NCBI GenBank assembly: GCA_002683825.1
Contig: NYUD01000057.1
Location: forward strand, 62,001-126,000
Length of the DNA stretch: 64,000 nt
Source: Planctomycetota bacterium
GTDB taxonomy: Bacteria > Planctomycetota > UBA1135 > GCA-002686595
Reading direction: 5' to 3'
Shown here: positions 34,350 to 42,582 of the stretch, in pieces
Layout: every line of letters starts with the position of its first letter
How positions within the stretch are numbered: position 1 is the stretch's first letter
Made by a program: the position numbers and the translations under genes
The notes under the pieces: generated by a model
What the model was told of the DNA's origin: nothing
What the model saw: only the letters and a program-made list of their open reading frames with translations
Databases searched by the model: none

Positions 34350-35548
34350 AAATCGCTTACCTCATAAACCGCTATCCCAAGGCCAGCCACAGTTTCATCC
34401 GCCGCGAAATTTGCGGCCTGGAAGAGCTGGGGTTCGAGGTCGAGCGCATTTCCGTAAGGAAACATGGCGACGACCTGGTCGACGCCCGCGATCTCGAAGA
34501 AGCGGAGCGCACTCACGTATTGCTCGGCAGCATGGCGCGGCTTCTTTGGGATGTGCTCGTTTGTTTTCTCACGGGCCCCTTCTCTTTCCTTCGCGGACTG
34601 AAACAGGTGTTTGAGCAGGGCATAGGGTCGGATCGCGGTGTCTTGCGCCACCTGGCCTATTTCGTGGAAGCTGCTTCGCTCCTGCGTCTCGCTAGCGCGA
34701 AGGGCTTTCGGCACGTGCATGCGCACTTTGGGACGAATCCACCCGTCGTCTGTGGACTGGCGCGCACCCTGGGCGGGCTGCGTTTCAGCTTCACGGTGCA
34801 CGGGCCGGAAGAATTTGATCGACCGGTCTCTCTGAAGCTCGGTAACAAGATCGCACAGGCGGATTTCGTCGTGGCGATCAGTGAGTACGGGCGTAGTCAG
34901 CTCTACCGCTGGAGCGACCATGAGTACTGGAAGAAGATCCATGTCGTCCACTGCGGGGTGGACGACCTATTCCTGAGCAAACAACCTCCGGCGATTCCCG
35001 ACCGAAGCCGCTTCGTCTGTGTCGGTCGGTTGTGCGAGCAAAAGGGGCAACTGCTACTGGTCGAGGCGACCGCCCGGTTGGTCAACGAGGAAGGACTGGA
35101 GGTCGAATTGGTCCTCGCCGGCGATGGAGAGATGCGCGGCGCGATTGAGGAGATGGTGGTGCGGTGCGGTATCGAGGACAAGGTGCGCATCACGGGTTGG
35201 ATCGACAATAACCGTGTGCGCGAAGAAATTCTCGCTGCCAGGGCGCTGGTCTTGCCGAGCTTTGCCGAGGGATTGCCAGTCGTATTGATGGAGTCCCTGG
35301 CTTCGCGGCGACCGGTGATCTCGACCTATGTGGCCGGGATCCCGGAGCTGGTCGTGCCCGAGGAGAGCGGCTGGTTGGTTCCCGCCGGCGATATCGATGC
35401 CTTGGTGCGGGCGATGCGAGCGGCTTTGACGGCGCCGCTTGCAGAACTGGAGGCGATGGGGCGTTCGGGTGCCGAGCGCGTGCGTATGCGCCACGATGCC
35501 AGGCGCGAATCCTCCAAGCTCGCGGTACTCCTGCGAAGGTGCGCTTGA
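34346..35548 (+). CDS. Glycosyltransferase family 4
   Basis: The 400-residue GT-B enzyme has an N-terminal domain beginning KIAYLINRYPKASHSFIRREI, VHAHFGTNPPVVCGLARTLGG and FTVHGPEEFD. The C-terminal Glycos_transf_1 domain has VHCGVD, FVCVGRLCEQKGQLLLVEA, ITGWIDNNRV and the nucleotide-binding LPSFAEGLPVVLMESLASRRP with the E-x7-E spacing. It adds a sugar to the lipid-linked repeat unit. Start GTG 34346 overlaps the sulfotransferase stop. Donor and linkage are unknown. Confidence 0.92.
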   Translation: MKIAYLINRYPKASHSFIRREICGLEELGFEVERISVRKHGDDLVDARDLEEAERTHVLLGSMARLLWDVLVCFLTGPFSFLRGLKQVFEQGIGSDRGVLRHLAYFVEAASLLRLASAKGFRHVHAHFGTNPPVVCGLARTLGGLRFSFTVHGPEEFDRPVSLKLGNKIAQADFVVAISEYGRSQLYRWSDHEYWKKIHVVHCGVDDLFLSKQPPAIPDRSRFVCVGRLCEQKGQLLLVEATARLVNEEGLEVELVLAGDGEMRGAIEEMVVRCGIEDKVRITGWIDNNRVREEILAARALVLPSFAEGLPVVLMESLASRRPVISTYVAGIPELVVPEESGWLVPAGDIDALVRAMRAALTAPLAELEAMGRSGAERVRMRHDARRESSKLAVLLRRCA

Positions 35549-35549
35549 A

Positions 35550-36725
35550 ATGGGTTCCCTCATCGCTTTCCTGGCGGCGCTTTCCGTCGCCCTGCCGATC
35601 GTAGTTCTAGCGCTTGAATGTTCGGCGGCTGTGTTCTCCGGAAAGAAGCGCTCGCACCCCGACATCAAGCAGCGTCCGATCGTCTGTGTGTTGATTCCGG
35701 CGCACGACGAAGCGGAGTTGATCGAAAGCGCCGTCCATTCGATCCGCTCGCAGCTACAAGAAGGCGACCGGATCGTGGTCGTTGCGCACAACTGCAGCGA
35801 TGGAACGGCAGAGCGTGCCCGACTGGCCGGCGCGGAAGTGGTCGTGGCGGAGGACGACGGCACCGGCGGCAAGCCGGATGCGCTGAAGGCCGGCCTGCGG
35901 GCGCTGGATGCCAACCCTCCCGATGTCTGTGCCGTGATCGATGCGGATTGCCGTGCTGAGCCGGGTTCGATAGCGGTCCTGGCAAACGCTGCCTTTGCGT
36001 ACGACGCTCCCGTACAAGGCGTCTATCTCTTTCAGGCCGTGGAGAAGGTCGAGCTTTCCTCGATCTCCAGTCTTGCGCTTCTCGTCAAGAACGCGGTGCG
36101 TCCGTTGGGGCTTCATCGGCTCGGACTGCCCTGCTTGATCAACGGCGCGGGCTCCGCGTATCCATTCCGCCTGCTGCGCCACGCGCCCCACGGTGAGGGG
36201 AGTATCGCAGAGGACTACCAGCTATCGATCGACCTCGCCTTGCAGGGGCACCCCACGCGTTTCTGTCCCACGGCCACGGTGAAGAGCGTCCTGCCGAGTT
36301 CGGAAGACTCGGCCTTCAAACAACGCAAGCGTTGGGAACACGGCCACCTGCGACTTTTCCTCGGAGCGGCTCCGAAGCTTCTTGTGAGAGGCCTATTCCG
36401 CAAGAACCTCGACCTGGTGGCCCTCGCTCTCGACCTCTGCGTGCCGCCGCTGTCGTTCCTCGCCCTCTGGTGGGCGGCGACGGCCGCCTATGGGGGGGCC
36501 AACGTGGCCCTGGGTGGTACGGCGACAGGGCTTTGGATAGCAGGCTGCAGCGGAGCGCTGCTCGCGGTCTCGGTTACCGCTGCGGTTTGGAAGTTTTCCG
36601 GCCCTAAAGCGTCTCTGGGGCTTCTATGGATCGTTCCGCGCTACGTGCTTTGGAAGGTTCCCCTCTATATCGCATACATCTTTCGTCGAGAAACAAGGTG
36701 GAAGAAGACGGAGCGACACGGATGA
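35550..36725 (+). CDS. Membrane glycosyltransferase family 2
   Basis: The 391-residue protein has an N-terminal helix (about 5-27), a GT-A domain with VCVLIPAHDEAELI, VVVVAHNCSDGTAERA, the DxD-like AVIDADCRAEP, AEDYQLSIDLALQG and the Q/RxxRW motif QRKRWEHGH, and then three C-terminal membrane helices. This is the layout of processive or membrane-associated GT2 enzymes. Its start lies 1 bp after the GT4 stop, and its stop overlaps the receiver gene (ATGA). Confidence 0.92.
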   Translation: MGSLIAFLAALSVALPIVVLALECSAAVFSGKKRSHPDIKQRPIVCVLIPAHDEAELIESAVHSIRSQLQEGDRIVVVAHNCSDGTAERARLAGAEVVVAEDDGTGGKPDALKAGLRALDANPPDVCAVIDADCRAEPGSIAVLANAAFAYDAPVQGVYLFQAVEKVELSSISSLALLVKNAVRPLGLHRLGLPCLINGAGSAYPFRLLRHAPHGEGSIAEDYQLSIDLALQGHPTRFCPTATVKSVLPSSEDSAFKQRKRWEHGHLRLFLGAAPKLLVRGLFRKNLDLVALALDLCVPPLSFLALWWAATAAYGGANVALGGTATGLWIAGCSGALLAVSVTAAVWKFSGPKASLGLLWIVPRYVLWKVPLYIAYIFRRETRWKKTERHG

Positions 36726-37252
36726 ACGTACACGACGGAGCAGGATTGCGCGCACTCTTGCTGGACGACGACGACTTTGCGTTGGAGTTTCTGGAGATCT
36801 TTCTCATTGACCGTTACCCACGGCTGGAGATCGAAACACGAAAAAGGCCCGACCCGGCCGGGGATTTCGACCTCTACTTTCTCGACGATGATTTCGAAGG
36901 CGTCTGCCTGGCCGCCAAGCTAGCTCGACGCATCCGCGCCCAACGACCGGATGCAATCATCGTCGCCTTCTCAGCATGTCTGGATGCCCAGACCTTGAAA
37001 GAGCTTCTGGACGCAGGCTGCAACGGTGTGTGCGACAAACGTGTAGCGGAGGATCTTCCTGACATGGTGTCAGCACTCGATCGCTGCCTGGAAGAACTCG
37101 AGGAGCAAAGAAAAAAGCCCCCGACCGATCTCACGGGACGCTACCTCCTGAAAACTTTTCGCGAACTCTTTCGAGCTTGGAATCGTCGACTGGATCTGCA
37201 AAAGGATGCGGAACACGGGGGCGACAACGGGGTTTCAAAGAAGGCCGGTTGA
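36722..37252 (+). CDS. Free-standing receiver-domain protein of the polysaccharide cluster
   Basis: The 176-residue protein has a receiver domain with the full catalytic set at CheY-like spacing: acidic cluster LLLDDDDF at about 10-13, phospho-Asp55 in YFLDDDF, Ser84 in VAFSA and Lys106 in VCDKRV. There is no DNA-binding or other output domain, only a C-terminal helical tail (FRELFRAWNRRLDL). The sequence is a clear paralogue of the C-terminal domain of the WecG/TagA-type protein at 39091-40476 (compare DAGCNGVCDK with NAGCDGICEK). Translation is coupled to the GT2 gene (ATGA). It probably receives phosphate from a histidine kinase/HPt and acts by protein contact. Confidence 0.88.
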   Translation: MNVHDGAGLRALLLDDDDFALEFLEIFLIDRYPRLEIETRKRPDPAGDFDLYFLDDDFEGVCLAAKLARRIRAQRPDAIIVAFSACLDAQTLKELLDAGCNGVCDKRVAEDLPDMVSALDRCLEELEEQRKKPPTDLTGRYLLKTFRELFRAWNRRLDLQKDAEHGGDNGVSKKAG

Positions 37253-37269
37253 ATCACCCTCACTAGCTC

Positions 37270-38967
37270 ATGAAGCGTTCTCTCACTCCGATACTTCGCC
37301 TGCTCGGCCCTGTCTTGCTCTGCCTTGCGGCTCCCGGTGGACTCGATGTGGAGGAGCGTGTCGAGAGATCGGAGGCCGAGGTCGACAAGGCGGACCGACT
37401 GCCTATCGGAATGAACCTGCGCATGGTGGGGCCGCGCAACCGCGAGTGTGTTTTCGTCGACATCATGAAAGGTGCGTCGATGTGGCGTTACGTGGAGGAA
37501 TCCACCCAGGGGCGCCGTGGCCGTTGGGGGCCCGGGGGGACGAGGCCCGGTGGTCGCGCCGGGCGCGATCGTTCCGGCACCAGGGAACGAGGCGAACAGG
37601 GTTCGTTCTCGCAGGCCGACCGCCGCCGACAGCGGGCCGAGGCGCTGGAAGCTCAGCGGGTTCCCACGGACGATAGGGGTTGGCCGACGCCCCAGGCCGG
37701 GCGCGCGATCTCCTGCGTCATGCTGGCCGAACAGGACGGTCGCTATCCGAGCGGCACCTACGTTTGCACGTGGGAGGGAGCCGGCACGATCCACTTTGAA
37801 CGAGCGGCGCGCATCCAAGAGCGTGGGGATCAACGCCTGCTCGTCGAGGTGGATCCTTCGAGGGGTGAAATCCAAATGCGTGTCGAGGGCTTCAACCCGG
37901 AAGACCCGATACGGGACATCCACCTGTGGATGCCCGGTTTCGAGCACGCGGAATCGCCCTTCCATCCCCTGTTTCTCGAGCGCTTGAAACCCTTCTCGGT
38001 CCTGCGCTTCTATCCGTGGATGCGACCTTTCTCGTCGTCGGGCCGTTGGGAAAACCGGCCCACTCCCGCGGACGCTCGCCAGTCTGACGACGACGGCGTG
38101 GCGCTGGAGTACATGGTTGCGCTTTGTAACGAGTTGAAAGCGGATCCGTGGTTTTGCATCCCGCACACCGCCGATGATGAATATGTGAGGGAATTCGCCG
38201 GGCTCGTCAAGCAGACCCTGCACAAGGACGCGCGCATCTGGGTGGAGTATTCGAACGAGCTCTGGAACTCGGGCTTTGTACAAGCCCAATGGGTGCGTGC
38301 TGAGGCCAAGCGGCGCGGCATGAGAACGGCCGAGCTCACTGCTCTCGAAGCCACCCGCATCTTCCGCGGTTGGCGCGAGGTCTTCGGCGAGCAAGCCGAC
38401 CGCATCGTGCGCGTTGCCGCCGGTCAGCTGCACAATCCCGGGGTCGCCCGTGTGCTCTGTCGCGGCCTGGGCGAGGAGGTCGATGCGATCGCGATTGGCG
38501 CATACTTCGGAGCCAGGCCGTCGCGCGACGAGTCTGGGGGGGGAGGCGATATCGACCGGCTGATGGCCGCGGCGCGGGAGAATCTGGATACGGTCGTCAT
38601 GCAGCGGATCGCTGACCACAAGAAGCTTGCTGAACAGCTTTCGAGTCGGCTCGGGCGTCATATCTCGCTGGTCTCATACGAAGGCGGGCAACATCTCGTG
38701 GCGCGCTCCTCGCAGGCGGCTCCCGGGAAGACCGCCTTGTCGCCACAGATGACAGACCGGCTGCAAGATCACCCGCAGATGTACGACGCCTACCGGGCGC
38801 TGATCGAGAACGGCAAACGCCAGGGCCTGGAGCTGTTCGTCGCCTACGACTTCGTGGGGCGGCGTACGCACGCGGATACTTTTGGGCACCTGCGTTTTCT
38901 GGACGAACCGATCTCCACTGCGCCGAAGTTTCGCGCTCTGGTCGAGGACTGGATTGAGAGCGACTGA
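37270..38967 (+). CDS. Secreted glycosidase-like protein (TIM-barrel 'cellulose-binding' type)
   Basis: The 565-residue protein has an N-terminal signal peptide (LTPILRLLGPVLLCLAAPGG). The early GMNLRMVGPRNRECVFVDI and the later PHTADDEYVREFAGLVKQ, ARIWVEYSNELWNSGF, AIAIGAYFG and ISLVSYEGGQHL resemble large secreted proteins often annotated as cellulose-binding or glycoside-hydrolase-like. The Glu in EYSNELW and the Glu in SYEGGQ are in positions expected for barrel glycosidase acids. An Arg/Gly-rich low-complexity insert lies at about residues 80-125. It may trim or process the polysaccharide; the activity is not proven by the sequence. Confidence 0.72.
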   Translation: MKRSLTPILRLLGPVLLCLAAPGGLDVEERVERSEAEVDKADRLPIGMNLRMVGPRNRECVFVDIMKGASMWRYVEESTQGRRGRWGPGGTRPGGRAGRDRSGTRERGEQGSFSQADRRRQRAEALEAQRVPTDDRGWPTPQAGRAISCVMLAEQDGRYPSGTYVCTWEGAGTIHFERAARIQERGDQRLLVEVDPSRGEIQMRVEGFNPEDPIRDIHLWMPGFEHAESPFHPLFLERLKPFSVLRFYPWMRPFSSSGRWENRPTPADARQSDDDGVALEYMVALCNELKADPWFCIPHTADDEYVREFAGLVKQTLHKDARIWVEYSNELWNSGFVQAQWVRAEAKRRGMRTAELTALEATRIFRGWREVFGEQADRIVRVAAGQLHNPGVARVLCRGLGEEVDAIAIGAYFGARPSRDESGGGGDIDRLMAAARENLDTVVMQRIADHKKLAEQLSSRLGRHISLVSYEGGQHLVARSSQAAPGKTALSPQMTDRLQDHPQMYDAYRALIENGKRQGLELFVAYDFVGRRTHADTFGHLRFLDEPISTAPKFRALVEDWIESD

Positions 38968-39090
38968 CGGTCGTTAGAGCGGTTCTGCGCGCCTATGAGG
39001 GTGCTTTTACCTTCGACTGAAGAAGGCGACGACGAGTTGCCGATCGGGTAGTCGAGTCCTCTCTCCCGGCTGCGAAAAGGTTTCCTATAC

Positions 39091-40476
39091 ATGAGTGCCG
39101 GCAGGCGGGTATCTCCATGTAGGGGAACTCTGTTAGAAGTGAGCCAAGAAAAGACAAGAGGTCGGAGACTCGAGCCTGCGTTGCCCGGATCGAAAACGGG
39201 AGGCCAAGAGGCTCTCGCGGCGTTGCCTGAGGTCGAGCTGCGTGGGATCGGTCTCCATGCGATCAGCGAGAAGGAGTGTGTCGATCACGTTCTCGACGAG
39301 CTCGAACGGGGCCGGGGAGGCTGGGTCGTCACTCCGAACCTCGATCATGTGATGCGGGCCGGGAGGGATGCCGACTTCCGGCAGATTTGCGAGGAGGCGA
39401 ATCTACGGGTCGCCGACGGGATGCTCCTCGTGTGGGCCTGCTGTCTGCAGCGGACGCCGCTGCCCGAGCGCGTTGCAGGATCGAACCTGATCTCGAGTCT
39501 GAGCGCCGGTGCAGCCGAGCACGGCCTTTCCATCTTCCTGTTGGGAGGTAATCCAGGCTCCGCTCTAAAAACGGCCGAGGTCCTGACCTCGCGCTATCCG
39601 GGTTTGAAGATCGCGGGAATCGATTGCCCTCCCGTCGGGTTCGAAAAGGACCCCCTGGCGATGGCGCGCCTATCGCGCAAGGTGCACGAAGCCCAGCCGG
39701 ACATCGTCTACGTTGCCCTGGGTTCTCCCAAGCAAGAGCGAGTCATTCAACATCTGCGACACGACCGGCCCGAAGCCTGGTGGTTGGGTGTGGGCATCAG
39801 TTTCAGCTTCCTCTCCGGTGACATCAGCCGCGCTCCGCTCTGGATGCAGCGCTGCGGACTGGAGTGGTTTCATCGCATGTGCATGGAGCCACGGCGGCTT
39901 TTCAAGCGCTACATTCTGCAAGGGCTGCCCTTTGCCGGCTCGCTCTTGGGCGGCTGCGCTCTCCGCGGCGCGGCGCCGAAGGCACGGTCTTCAGGTCTCT
40001 ACGGACGCCGCGCTCCACGGGCGCTCTTGGTGGATGATGATGTGGACGCGCTCGAGCATCTCGAGATCGTGTTGACGAGCCGTTTCCCGGATCTGGAGGT
40101 CGAAAAACGATGCGATCCGGATGTTCGCGGTAGCTTTGATTTCTACTTTCTCGACAACGAGTTCGCCGGGGAAGCCCACGGCGCTGCGCTCGTCGCCGAG
40201 ATTCGGCGAGAGACGAACGATGCGAGCATATTCGCCTTTTCCGGCACCCTTACCGCCGCGTCGTTGAAGGCATTGATCAACGCCGGTTGTGACGGGATAT
40301 GCGAGAAAAGCGTACCGAAGAGCTGGCGGTTCATGCTGAATCTGATCGGAAAGCGGCTACAGGGGATGGCTCAAGACCAGCAACGTCGCGCGGGTTCCTT
40401 CGGCGGCGTTCGCTCTGCGGCTCATTCGATTCACAGGTTGTTGCAAGACTGGAACGAACGGGAGGATGCCGCTTGA
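39091..40476 (+). CDS. WecG/TagA/CpsF glycosyltransferase fused to a receiver domain
   Basis: The 461-residue protein has two parts. Residues about 45-285 are a WecG/TagA/CpsF (GT26) transferase: TPNLDHVMRAGRDADF, VADGMLLVWA, SIFLLGGNPGSALKTAE, VYVALGSPKQERVI and WWLGVGISFSFLSGDISRAP. Residues about 308-430 are a receiver domain with the acidic cluster LLVDDDV (about 314), phospho-Asp355 in YFLDNEF, Ser384 in FAFSG and Lys406 in CEKSV; the 29/22-residue spacing matches CheY. The receiver is paralogous to the free-standing one at 36722-37252. A direct link of phosphorylation to a GT26 enzyme is unusual. ATG 39091 is used; a GTG at 39139 is possible. Its stop overlaps the sugar transferase start. 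Confidence 0.92.
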   Translation: MSAGRRVSPCRGTLLEVSQEKTRGRRLEPALPGSKTGGQEALAALPEVELRGIGLHAISEKECVDHVLDELERGRGGWVVTPNLDHVMRAGRDADFRQICEEANLRVADGMLLVWACCLQRTPLPERVAGSNLISSLSAGAAEHGLSIFLLGGNPGSALKTAEVLTSRYPGLKIAGIDCPPVGFEKDPLAMARLSRKVHEAQPDIVYVALGSPKQERVIQHLRHDRPEAWWLGVGISFSFLSGDISRAPLWMQRCGLEWFHRMCMEPRRLFKRYILQGLPFAGSLLGGCALRGAAPKARSSGLYGRRAPRALLVDDDVDALEHLEIVLTSRFPDLEVEKRCDPDVRGSFDFYFLDNEFAGEAHGAALVAEIRRETNDASIFAFSGTLTAASLKALINAGCDGICEKSVPKSWRFMLNLIGKRLQGMAQDQQRRAGSFGGVRSAAHSIHRLLQDWNEREDAA

Positions 40477-41315
40477 GCTGGAGGCAAAGCAGGCCCGGTC
40501 GCGACGGCTACCTCTCCCTCGAGGGGGCGGACCCTTCCCGGATCCACCGCGAATGGCAATTGACCAACACCTTGTGGGCCTTGACGCAGAGGATGGTCGC
40601 CTGCGGCCTGCTACTCCTGGCGCTGCCGCTCCTGGCGGTCCTTTATCTACCCGTGCGCCTTTCTTCGCGTGCACCGTTCTTCTTCCGACAAAGGCGTCCC
40701 GGTTTCATGGGGCGCGAATTCAAGATCATCAAGATCACCACGATGCGAGCGGGCAGCGACAAGGTCAGCAGTTACGAAAAGGGCGTCGCCATCGATGATC
40801 CCAACGTCACCTGGATCGGACGCTTTCTGCGGGACACGAAGATCGACGAGTTGCCCCAGCTTTGGAACGTTGTCTGTGGCGACATGGAGTTCGTCGGGCC
40901 GCGTCCGATCGCCCCGGGACTGGACCGCATGCTTTCGGAAAAGATCCCCGGCTTCAACAATCGTTACCTAGTCAAGCCGGGACTGACGAACATCTCGCAA
41001 GTTTCGGTCCTCGAAAATGCGCTGGGGGCCAAGACCATCGACGATTGGCGTCTGCGCTACGAAGGCGAAGAACACTACATTCGTCACAAGTCCGTTTCCT
41101 ATGACCTGATCCTGATCCTGATGACGACCCTGTTCATGTACAAGAAGGCGTTCCAGAGAGTCTTCAGCTCGCCTGCGACAGTGCACGCCGCGAGGGATGT
41201 AGAGCTCGTTGAGTTCAAGCCCGAAGATCAGGTCCGTGAGACCCGCGAGCACCGTCTGAAGAGGGTTGCCGGCGACGAAGGAGGTTTCGGTCAGAAACTG
41301 CGGAAGGGCGCCTAG
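40473..41315 (+). CDS. Initiating sugar transferase (bacterial phosphoglycosyltransferase)
   Basis: The 280-residue protein has one N-terminal membrane helix (LLLLALPLLAVLYLPVRL), then the PglC-like core PFFFRQRRPGFMGREFKIIK, DDPNVTWIGRFLRDTKIDELPQLWNV-like signature (DTKIDELPQLWNV), GDMEFVGPRP and KPGLTNISQVS. This family transfers sugar-1-phosphate to undecaprenyl phosphate, the first step of repeat-unit synthesis. It starts at TTG 40473 behind GGAGGA and overlaps the upstream stop (TTGA). The C-terminal tail after about residue 225 is extended compared with minimal members. Confidence 0.9.
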   Translation: MSWRQSRPGRDGYLSLEGADPSRIHREWQLTNTLWALTQRMVACGLLLLALPLLAVLYLPVRLSSRAPFFFRQRRPGFMGREFKIIKITTMRAGSDKVSSYEKGVAIDDPNVTWIGRFLRDTKIDELPQLWNVVCGDMEFVGPRPIAPGLDRMLSEKIPGFNNRYLVKPGLTNISQVSVLENALGAKTIDDWRLRYEGEEHYIRHKSVSYDLILILMTTLFMYKKAFQRVFSSPATVHAARDVELVEFKPEDQVRETREHRLKRVAGDEGGFGQKLRKGA

Positions 41316-41371
41316 CCCCACGGCAGATCGGTGGACGAGATTTTCCTCCAGGCTGCGGGACGCCTAGCCGA

Positions 41372-42400
41372 ATGGCCGAAACAGAGTATGCGATGATCGC
41401 CTCTGCCGTTCGCCCGCTGGACTACGCGCTGCTCTTGGGGCAGGGTCGTTCCGGAACAAATTTCCTGTTGGCGCTTTTGAATCAGAGTGCCCGCACTCAT
41501 TGCCGTAATGAGCCGGACCAATCCGATGCCTCTGCGTTAGCTTCGCTGCGGCCCTACCGGTTTTTCGTTGACGAGGGAGACCAGAGCGCTGTCGAAAGAC
41601 TCTGGGACGAGGCGATCTTTGGTGCGGCCATGAGCTTCGGCCCACGGGATCACATCGTCGCACATCCCAAGGAGTGGCTCTTTCCAGGTTCGCGACGGCC
41701 CGGTTTCTTTTATCTTCGCCAGCGCCTCCTGGCCAAGGCAAGATTTGAGGGAACCAAGGCCATGGACGTGGGCGAAGTCCGCTTTCCCGGATGGATGACG
41801 AAAGCCTCTCGGCTCGAGAAAGCGTTCCACGTCTTCAAGCTGAATGCCGCGGTCGGCCTGGCCACGTGGATGTTCTCGCACCGCTTCGCTGCCCGGGGAA
41901 TCCACATCGTTCGCCACCCGGGTGGATTCGTGAAGTCCTGGATGGCGCGCTGGGTGCGTGGAGAGACCCACCAGGAGCGAGGCGCAGGGAACAAAGACAC
42001 GTTCTTGGACAAGGATCGTCTGCGCGCCCTGGGCCAGCGCGACGAGACCTGGGCGGTCCGGATGGGAGAGATCGAAGCGATGGGTTCCGTGGAGGCGGAA
42101 CTCTGGTGGTGGCGCTATGTCAACGAGACCATCTGGCAACAGGGTCAGGCGCACGCCACGTATCGTCGGCTTCTCTTCGAAGAACTGGCCGAGGACCCCA
42201 CGGCAACGACCCGTGGCGTCTTCGAGTTTTGCGGCCTCCCCTGGACCGATGTCGTGTCCAGGGAGGTGACCAAAATCGCGTCGGGTTCAAAGAAAATCGC
42301 CCGCGCCTGGAAGGACGAACTGGCGCCCGAGGTGGTCGAGATCGTCGAGCGTGTCCTGGCCGATAGCCCCATGACCCGGTGGTGGGAAGGCCGCTCCTAG
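41372..42400 (+). CDS. Second sulfotransferase-family protein of the cluster
   Basis: The 342-residue protein has the phosphosulfate-binding loop LLLGQGRSGTNFLLALL near residue 20 and a 3'-phosphate-like motif GIHIVRHPGGFVKSWMARW at about 175-190, then YRRLLFEELAEDPTATT and FEFCGLPW typical of sulfotransferases. It differs strongly from the first one at 33366, suggesting a different acceptor. It is the last gene of the polysaccharide operon, with 56 bp separating it from the sugar transferase. The 182-bp stretch after it (42401-42582) shows no gene. Confidence 0.85.
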   Translation: MAETEYAMIASAVRPLDYALLLGQGRSGTNFLLALLNQSARTHCRNEPDQSDASALASLRPYRFFVDEGDQSAVERLWDEAIFGAAMSFGPRDHIVAHPKEWLFPGSRRPGFFYLRQRLLAKARFEGTKAMDVGEVRFPGWMTKASRLEKAFHVFKLNAAVGLATWMFSHRFAARGIHIVRHPGGFVKSWMARWVRGETHQERGAGNKDTFLDKDRLRALGQRDETWAVRMGEIEAMGSVEAELWWWRYVNETIWQQGQAHATYRRLLFEELAEDPTATTRGVFEFCGLPWTDVVSREVTKIASGSKKIARAWKDELAPEVVEIVERVLADSPMTRWWEGRS

Positions 42401-42582
42401 AGGGTGCCTGTGCTTTTTGCTGCGCCGCCTGGACCGTCGTTCTGTAGAGTCCGAACACGGTAGTCCGCCCCCACGCGAAACAAACGGACAGCCCATCCAG
42501 GTTCGGCTGGGGAGGGGGCAGAGGTTCTGCTCATCCGCCTCCAGGTTGTCTACCATCGACGAAGTACGCTGAAATCAAGCCC

